From: Nitrospirota bacterium
Lineage (GTDB): Bacteria; Nitrospirota; Nitrospiria; Nitrospirales; Nitrospiraceae
Direction of reading: 5' to 3'
DNA length: 64,000 nt
Assembly (NCBI GenBank): GCA_040755395.1
Contig: JBFMAX010000001.1
Location: 634,816 to 698,815 of the forward strand
Made by a program: the position numbers and the translations under genes. A model generated the notes under the pieces. It searched no databases. It saw only the letters and a list, made by a program, of their open reading frames with translations, and was not told where the DNA came from. Of this stretch, positions 59,331-64,000 are shown piece after piece (the stretch's first letter is position 1; every line of letters starts with the position of its first letter).

Positions 59331-61826
59331 TCAGCTCTCGACTTTCTCCACCACGATGCGATAATGGGCGGCGTCTGGCTCCAACGGCTCCTGGGCCAGA
59401 ATTTTGTGACCGTCGTTCCGGAGGCTCACAGGCACGTTCTTGATCGGCTCTCCGGCGTCGAGCCAGACCTCGAGGCGCTCGCCCGCCTCCATCATCTCGA
59501 GTTTGAGCTTCGTCTTGACATAGTTGAGCGGGCAGGCCACACCGCGCAAATCGAAGACCGGTGCGTCGGCGGCTGAACCGTTTGCGTGAGCGGGTGCCTG
59601 CTCCGCCGGTTGCGCCGGCGACGCGGCGGACTGCGGCTGCTCGGCGCCGTCGCCCTTCTCCGCGCCGGCCAATTTCAGGTCCTTGCCGATTTGCTCGGTC
59701 GCGGCTCGGCAGGCATCGACGAATTCCTTCGCGAACGCCACCTTGCCGAGCGTAAATTCCGCCGTGGTGGCTTTCGGTCCCAAGTCGCCGATCCGGGACG
59801 CAAGGTTCCGGTACGCGGGCAGGATGCCTTTAGGCACCAGCCGCTGCTCGAATTCAGCAAACGTCTCGGCGTCGGTTGCCGGATCAACGCCCTCGGTGAC
59901 CAACAAGGCTTTGACCGCCGCGAGAACCGCGCGATAGGCCTTGTTGACGGAGATCGCATATTGGTGCTTATCAGCCAACAGCCTGGCCTGATACAGCTCC
60001 TGTTCGGCTTCCAGCATGCGATTGTCGATCATCTCGAGGGCCCCTCCGGCGCATTCGCCCGGTCCGAGGTCCTCCAACACGAACTCCTCTTCGCCCTCCC
60101 AATCGTAATAATAGGTCGGGTCCTCTTCGAACGAGGGAACGATCGTATAGGGAATCAATTCATCCTTCAGCTTGGCCTTGCCGACACGCGCGATAAACGC
60201 AGGCAGCCCTTCTCCCGGTTGACGGTCGCGCCGATAGACGGCGATCAGGTGGGAGACCGCGGCTGGGACGTTCTTCGCCGGCAGCTTGACAGTCATCTGC
60301 CCGATCTTGGCCGTGCCGTTCACCTGCCCGCCGAGGTGGAGTTCGTAGTGCGGGGCCACGTGCTCGCCGATACGCTTGCCGACTCCGTGCAACCCGATCG
60401 TTGCGATGTGATGTTGCGCGCAGGAATTGTGGCATCCGCTGATCTTGACGCTGACACCCTTCAAGTCATCGGGGACGCGGCCGGGCGGAAAGATCTCCGC
60501 CATGGCCCTGGCCAGTCCTTTCGAAGAGGTGATACCCAGGCCGCACGTGTCCGTACCTGGGCAGGCGACGATGTCTTCCACCGCGTCGGCTCCCGGATCA
60601 GCCAATCCGTGGGCGGCCAGGTCTTCGTAGAACTCGCGCAGTCGCGCTTCGGGCACCCACCGGATAATCATGTTCTGATTGACGGTGGTCCGGATGTTGC
60701 CGTTCGAATACGCCTCGGCCAGGTCGGCCAAGACGTACATCTGCGATGTGGTGAGATCGCCCATCGGGAGCTTGATCAGCGCGGCGACATAACCCGGTTG
60801 TTTCTGCCTGATCGCGTTGGTCCGTCTCCACGTCTCGAAGGGGGTCTCCCCGAGAGATCCGTTGCCGTTGCCGTTGCCGGGCCCGATGGCCCGGGTCGGC
60901 ATGATGAGAGGGACCGGGTCGTCCTGGTGCGACAACAGCTTGATCGGCTCGTGGACCGGGCGGTTGTAGCCCATCGCGGCGTAGGCCTCCTCCCATCGCC
61001 GCTTGAACTCCTCGAAGCCGAGTTTGTCGATGACAAATTTCATCCGGGCCTTGTGCCGGTTCTTGCGGTTGCCGAGGGTGTCGAAGACCTTGATCACCGC
61101 CTCGATCGAGGGGATGAGTTCGTCCATGGAAACGAACTCCCGCAGCACGTGAGCCAAGCGGGGCGTCGAACCCAGCCCTCCGCCGACGGACATGCGGAAG
61201 CCGACGGTTCCGTCCTCTTTTTTCGCGGCGAGCAAGCCGATATCGTGGATCGGTGTGAGCGCACAATCGTGTTGGCACCCCGAAAATGCGATCTTGAACT
61301 TCCGCGGCAAGCTCTGGTTCAGCGGATTGCGAAGGAGATGCAGGGCGACGGTCTTGGCATAAGGCGTCACGTCGAAGATTTCGCCTTGGCACACGCCGGC
61401 CAAATGGCAGGCGGTCACGTTCCGCACGGTGTTGGCGCAGGCTTCGCGGGTGGTGAGCTCCACCTCCGCAAGCTTCCGCATCATGGTTGGGACGTCTTCG
61501 AGCGAGACAAAATGGAGCTGGATGTCCTGCCGGGTCGTGACGTGGCCCACGCCGGTGGCATACTGGTCGGCAATCTCTCCGATTCGTCTGAGCTGGTTCG
61601 CGGTGAGGCCGCCGAACGGAATCTTGATCCGGAACATCTGGACGCCGGGCTGCCTCTGGCCGTAAATCCCATGTTGCAGGCGGAACGGCTTGAAAAGGTC
61701 GCCGGAGAGTTCCCCGCTCAAGACTCGGTGAGCTTCCGCTTCAAAGGCTTCAATCTCTTCCAGAATCTCAGGAGGGATCGGCGCAGTTTGGATCTCTGGC
61801 GGAGAAGTCGCTCGGGATACGCTCAT
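59331..61826 (-). CDS. Sulfite (nitrite-type) reductase fused to a helical domain and TusA
   Basis: This 831-residue protein combines a two-repeat siroheme reductase with a C-terminal TusA domain. Residues 1-600 carry ferredoxin-like repeats and NiR/SiR domains. The C-terminal half has the standard cluster ligands CPGTDTC (422-428) and CHNSC (465-469). The N-terminal half also has CHLAGVC (140-146) and CQHDC (184-188). Residues about 605-720 are a helical HEPN-like segment. Residues 755-831 form a TusA domain with its Cys in CPLNYVK (765). Sulfite-to-sulfide reduction is the likely activity given the cysH/cysD/cysNC context; nitrite reduction cannot be excluded. Confidence 0.88.
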   Translation of the reverse strand: MSVSRATSPPEIQTAPIPPEILEEIEAFEAEAHRVLSGELSGDLFKPFRLQHGIYGQRQPGVQMFRIKIPFGGLTANQLRRIGEIADQYATGVGHVTTRQDIQLHFVSLEDVPTMMRKLAEVELTTREACANTVRNVTACHLAGVCQGEIFDVTPYAKTVALHLLRNPLNQSLPRKFKIAFSGCQHDCALTPIHDIGLLAAKKEDGTVGFRMSVGGGLGSTPRLAHVLREFVSMDELIPSIEAVIKVFDTLGNRKNRHKARMKFVIDKLGFEEFKRRWEEAYAAMGYNRPVHEPIKLLSHQDDPVPLIMPTRAIGPGNGNGNGSLGETPFETWRRTNAIRQKQPGYVAALIKLPMGDLTTSQMYVLADLAEAYSNGNIRTTVNQNMIIRWVPEARLREFYEDLAAHGLADPGADAVEDIVACPGTDTCGLGITSSKGLARAMAEIFPPGRVPDDLKGVSVKISGCHNSCAQHHIATIGLHGVGKRIGEHVAPHYELHLGGQVNGTAKIGQMTVKLPAKNVPAAVSHLIAVYRRDRQPGEGLPAFIARVGKAKLKDELIPYTIVPSFEEDPTYYYDWEGEEEFVLEDLGPGECAGGALEMIDNRMLEAEQELYQARLLADKHQYAISVNKAYRAVLAAVKALLVTEGVDPATDAETFAEFEQRLVPKGILPAYRNLASRIGDLGPKATTAEFTLGKVAFAKEFVDACRAATEQIGKDLKLAGAEKGDGAEQPQSAASPAQPAEQAPAHANGSAADAPVFDLRGVACPLNYVKTKLKLEMMEAGERLEVWLDAGEPIKNVPVSLRNDGHKILAQEPLEPDAAHYRIVVEKVES

Positions 61827-61899
61827 AGGAAACCTCTTTTTTTCTCCCGGACTCGGCCTCCAACAGCGAAGCCGCGTCAGCCTATCGATTCCTTGCGTC

Positions 61900-62349
61900 T
61901 CAGATGTGATACATCAATGCGTTCTGCTGTTCGAGTTCGCGGTGTCGATCGACCAGTTCCTTCAGTGTGACACTGGCCAGGACGCTCAATTCCGCCTGCT
62001 TGACACGGTCCCAAACATGCGCCAGCAGCGACTCTTGCCGATGGTTCTGCCTCGAGAGATGGCTGACTACCCGGTCGCGCTGCGGGCCGATCGGGCCGTC
62101 CAGCGCTTCCAGAATTTCAGCCAACGAAAGCTCCGCCGGTTTCTTGCTCAGCATGTATCCGCCCTGGGCACCTCGGAGACTCGTGACCAGACCGGCTTTT
62201 TTCATCGCGTTCAACACTTGCTCGAGAAAGCGGGCCGGAATGCTCTGTCTCCTGGCGATCGACTTAGCTTGAACCGGCGCATTTCCATTATGAATCGCCA
62301 GGTCCAGGGCAGCCATGATGGCATAAGTGGCTTTGAGCGAAACTTTCAT
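61900..62349 (-). CDS. Rrf2 family transcriptional regulator lacking cysteines
   Basis: The 149-residue protein begins MKVSLKATYAIMAALDLAIH with an Rrf2-type winged helix; QSIPARFLEQVLNAMKKAGL and SLRGAQGGYMLSKKPAELSL (recognition and wing) are canonical. The three cluster-binding cysteines of IscR/NsrR are absent: the protein contains no Cys at all. This makes it CymR-like, i.e. more likely to sense an enzyme or metabolite complex of cysteine synthesis. It sits 73 bp upstream of, and in the same direction as, the sulfite reductase, and probably controls the cluster from the promoter at 62388-62415. Confidence 0.9.
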   Translation of the reverse strand: MKVSLKATYAIMAALDLAIHNGNAPVQAKSIARRQSIPARFLEQVLNAMKKAGLVTSLRGAQGGYMLSKKPAELSLAEILEALDGPIGPQRDRVVSHLSRQNHRQESLLAHVWDRVKQAELSVLASVTLKELVDRHRELEQQNALMYHI

Positions 62350-62387
62350 GTTGACTACTCCGATAGGAATTCCAGGAACCGGTCTTT

Positions 62388-62415
62388 TTTATAACAACTG
62401 TGAGGATGGTGTCAA
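62388..62415 (-). promoter_or_regulatory. Promoter of the Rrf2-sulfite reductase operon
   Basis: TTGACA (62410-62415) and TATAAA (62388-62393) on the minus strand are 16 bases apart. A GGAATTCC palindrome (62367-62374) lies downstream of the -10 element, where a repressor would block transcription. Confidence 0.65.
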
Positions 62416-62879
62416 GTCGGTTCCGCCACGCGTTTTGACCGACCTTACCGAAAGACCGGTCGCCGCAGATGTCCACTTGGCCGATGCCAAGGCTCAGTGA
62501 AGAACCTGGAGGCCGAGGGTCTTTTGCTTCCGCTATCGATCCTGGTTTGGAGAGACCGAAAGCGAGGCGCGCCTTTAAAAAATTCTCTGCCTGTCGAGTT
62601 CGACGCACTCACGACAAGAAGAAGAAAGCGGAGACGAATCGTCTCGGATTCTCCCGTTTGTGGCTCCAGGTTTGCTGTGCGGTGATCGCTCAGTCGCCCG
62701 TTGATCTTACGGACTTCGTTCAGGGTCAAGAGTGAGACTCCTCTGGTCCTCCCGCTCAATGCGACGTTGGCAAAGTATCTGTCCGGGCAATTGCCGAGTC
62801 CTGCGAGATTGTTTCTCACCGATCCCTGCGAAACGTTTAGTAGAGCGGCCGTTCGGCTATTCGCTGCGCAATTTCACGA
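62416..62879. other. Divergent gap, no gene seen
   Basis: No supported gene was found in this 464-bp stretch between the divergent Rrf2 and Fis-like genes. Several short plus-strand frames of about 60 codons have basic, low-similarity products and no ribosome-binding site. The stretch is long for a divergent promoter region and may hold decayed coding sequence. Confidence 0.4.
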
Positions 62880-62908
62880 TTGACATCGTCTCACCTCTAA
62901 GGTAATAA
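62880..62908 (+). promoter_or_regulatory. Consensus promoter for the Fis-like gene
   Basis: TTGACA (62880-62885) and TAATAA (62903-62908) are 17 bases apart on the plus strand. The start codon lies 45 bases downstream, without a clear ribosome-binding site. Confidence 0.6.
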
Positions 62909-62952
62909 TCCCGCCCTCTTCTTCTCATCCTCTTTTCTTCGCTGGTGCCTTC

Positions 62953-63543
62953 ATGTCGCTTCGGTCGTCGTCCTTGAGCATTCTTCTTCTTAGCGCCGAC
63001 CATGATGTCCACGTCCAGTTCAAGCAAGCCTTCAGGGAGGCGACGATCACGGCGGCGAAGGACGCAGCCGCGCTCACCAAGGAGGCTGCCAAGCGTCCCT
63101 TCGACATCGTGGTGCTGGAAGCCAAGCGGGGAACATTGGGCGAACTGACCGAATTGCAGCAGGCTATTGATCCGTTCAGAACTCTGGTGCTGGCGGGTTC
63201 CCGCCATGCGCTCAAGCGAGCCTCCAAATTGATTCAGAGGATGGTCAACGGTTATTCCTACCCAGGCGGTGCCGGTCAGGAGTTGTCGCTCGAGGGTTAC
63301 ATCGAATCGAAGATGGGCGATTTCGTCAGGAGCATGCGAAACGGGTCGGCCCGGAACCTGCATCCCATGCTCATGTCGGCGGTGGAGCGGCCGTTGATCG
63401 CATTGGCGCTGAAAGAGACGAAGGGCAACCAGATTCAGGCGGCGGAACTGCTGGGCTTGAACCGAAACACCCTACGCAAGAAGATTACGGACCTCCGCAT
63501 TCCGGTAAAACGGGGACGGAGGCAACGATCCCGTTCCCTCTAG
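62953..63543 (+). CDS. Fis-type DNA-binding protein with degenerate receiver domain
   Basis: Residues 1-90 look like a response-regulator receiver (SILLLSADHDVHVQFKQAFR, then PFDIVVLEAKRGTLGELTEL and TLVLAGSRHALKRASKLIQR), but the phospho-acceptor Asp is replaced by Glu in IVVLEAKRG. Residues about 150-185 form a Fis-type helix-turn-helix (KETKGNQIQAAELLGLNRNT then LRKKI), as in NtrC-like and Fis proteins. A basic tail follows. The Glu could mimic permanent phosphorylation. At 196 aa the architecture suggests a nucleoid-type or constitutive transcription factor. Consensus promoter hexamers lie upstream. Confidence 0.85.
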   Translation: MSLRSSSLSILLLSADHDVHVQFKQAFREATITAAKDAAALTKEAAKRPFDIVVLEAKRGTLGELTELQQAIDPFRTLVLAGSRHALKRASKLIQRMVNGYSYPGGAGQELSLEGYIESKMGDFVRSMRNGSARNLHPMLMSAVERPLIALALKETKGNQIQAAELLGLNRNTLRKKITDLRIPVKRGRRQRSRSL

Positions 63544-63646
63544 GCGAGTTGGCTCGATGTGTTTCGTCGCGTTATAGGGTCGTGCGCGAGGCGAGAAGGG
63601 ACCGAGAATCGGTTCTCAATCCATCCATCAAGCAAGGAGGAATGCG

Positions 63647-63919
63647 ATGACCAAAGAGGAGTTGATCGCCAAAATGGCGGCGTCGGCCGGCATCACCAAA
63701 GTCGCTGCGGGCAATGCGCTGGCGGCGTTCACCGGAGCCGTCACCTCATCGCTGAAGAAAGGGCAGCGGGTCAGTCTGGTGAACTTCGGCACCTTTACGG
63801 TGGCGAAGCGCAAGGCGCGTGTGGGGCGCAACCCACGAACCGGGGAAACGCTCAAGATCCCGGCGGCCCGTGTCCCGAAATTTTCGGCGGGCAAGACGCT
63901 GCGGGCTGCGGTCAAGTAA
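63647..63919 (+). CDS. HU family DNA-binding protein
   Basis: The 90-residue protein is a standard HU: MTKEELIAKMAASAGITKVA, SLVNFGTFTVAKRKARVGRN and NPRTGETLKIPAARVPKFSA with the intercalating Pro and a C-terminal FSAGKTLRAAVK. The ATG at 63647 has AAGGAGG upstream. It lies 103 bp downstream of the Fis-like gene; both proteins organise or regulate the nucleoid. A second HU/IHF gene is at 37284. Confidence 0.95.
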   Translation: MTKEELIAKMAASAGITKVAAGNALAAFTGAVTSSLKKGQRVSLVNFGTFTVAKRKARVGRNPRTGETLKIPAARVPKFSAGKTLRAAVK

Positions 63920-63968
63920 GTTTGCTGATCGTCGAACAGCACCGATTTGAGTCGAAGCAGAAAAGGGG

Positions 63969-63989
63969 GGCCCCCGCCCCCCGGGGGCC
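63969..63989. terminator. GC-rich hairpin near the window end
   Basis: GGCCCCCG (63969-63976) pairs with CGGGGGCC (63982-63989) around a five-base C loop. No T-run follows, so it is only a possible terminator of the HU gene, or a low-complexity contig edge. Confidence 0.35.
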
Positions 63990-64000
63990 GCCGTTTGGGG

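Noticed and set aside
59331..61826. Calling the reductase an assimilatory nitrite reductase
   Set aside because: The family does not separate on sequence alone, but cysH, cysD, cysNC and the TusA fusion all indicate sulfite; nitrite is kept only as an alternative.
61900..62349. Calling the Rrf2 regulator IscR or NsrR
   Set aside because: The three Fe-S ligand cysteines are absent; a CymR-like role fits better.
62497..62685. 62-codon plus-strand frame in the gap before the Fis-like gene
   Set aside because: No ribosome-binding site, Arg/Lys-rich product without recognisable features, and a stop-rich continuation.
1..64000. CRISPR array, prophage, insertion sequence or integrated element
   Set aside because: No evenly spaced repeats, transposase, integrase or phage structural genes were found, and gene order and strand blocks look chromosomal.

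Overview
The window reads as a chromosomal segment of a GC-rich, Gram-negative-type bacterium. The best guess is Nitrospirota, and Nitrospira or a close relative in particular. This is inference from gene content and order (a long aromatic amino-acid supercluster running into rpsA, repeated PCP-reductase-type domains without photosynthesis genes, a sulfite reductase-TusA fusion, many lipoproteins), not from a search. No nitrite-oxidation genes, rRNA, CRISPR array, prophage or transposase was seen.

Layout. 1-3340: edge-truncated exported protein, coiled-coil lipoprotein, mug and nfi DNA repair genes, then about 700 bp without a gene that holds three consecutive hairpins ending in a T-run (candidate structured RNA). 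3341-13735: mostly minus-strand housekeeping and envelope genes (tiny Lys/Glu-rich exported peptide, Nudix hydrolase, gcvT, FKBP, FIST protein, P1 peptidase, beta-CASP nuclease, LOG protein, two BamE-like lipoproteins, GNAT, DUF502 protein). 13909-21145: Trm112-like protein, several small unknowns, tRNA-Arg(TCG), an RRM RNA-binding protein with a long leader, aroK-aroE, SDR and TrmI-type methyltransferase in overlapping order. 21317-29209: plus-strand run with NfeD-slipin, a sigma-70 factor with a clear terminator, HtrA-like protease, lipB, glutamate dehydrogenase and small unknowns. 29264-36064: lipoprotein truncated haemoglobin divergent from a LysR regulator, envelope proteins, DD-carboxypeptidase, VCBS propeller lipoprotein.

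36245-47620 is one co-directional minus-strand block: pheA-hisC-aroF-tyrA-aroA, then (from a consensus promoter inside the aroA end) cmk-plsC-rpsA-sppA-IHF/HU and a four-repeat PCP_red protein. It couples chorismate, phenylalanine and tyrosine synthesis to translation and nucleotide genes. 47732-50749 is ruvB, a Cys-rich exported protein wedged between ruvB and ruvA, ruvA and a YebC-type regulator; ruvC is absent from its common place here.

50957-62415 is dominated by assimilatory sulfate reduction: a cysteine-free Rrf2 regulator, sulfite reductase fused to a TusA domain, an APS-type cysH, a DsrE-like protein, a TrpD2-like protein, cysD, cysNC and an Mrp-type Fe-S carrier. A second PCP_red protein (zinc ribbon plus two repeats) and a His-rich membrane protein follow. 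62880-64000 carries a Fis-like protein with a degenerate receiver domain, an HU protein and a GC hairpin at the edge.

Many intergenic gaps are filled by low-complexity, partly palindromic sequence that recurs across the window. The most promising unexplained items are the hairpin array at 2884-3093, the two multi-repeat PCP_red proteins, the sulfite reductase with two complete siroheme-cluster ligand motifs, and the Cys-rich gene inside the ruv operon.
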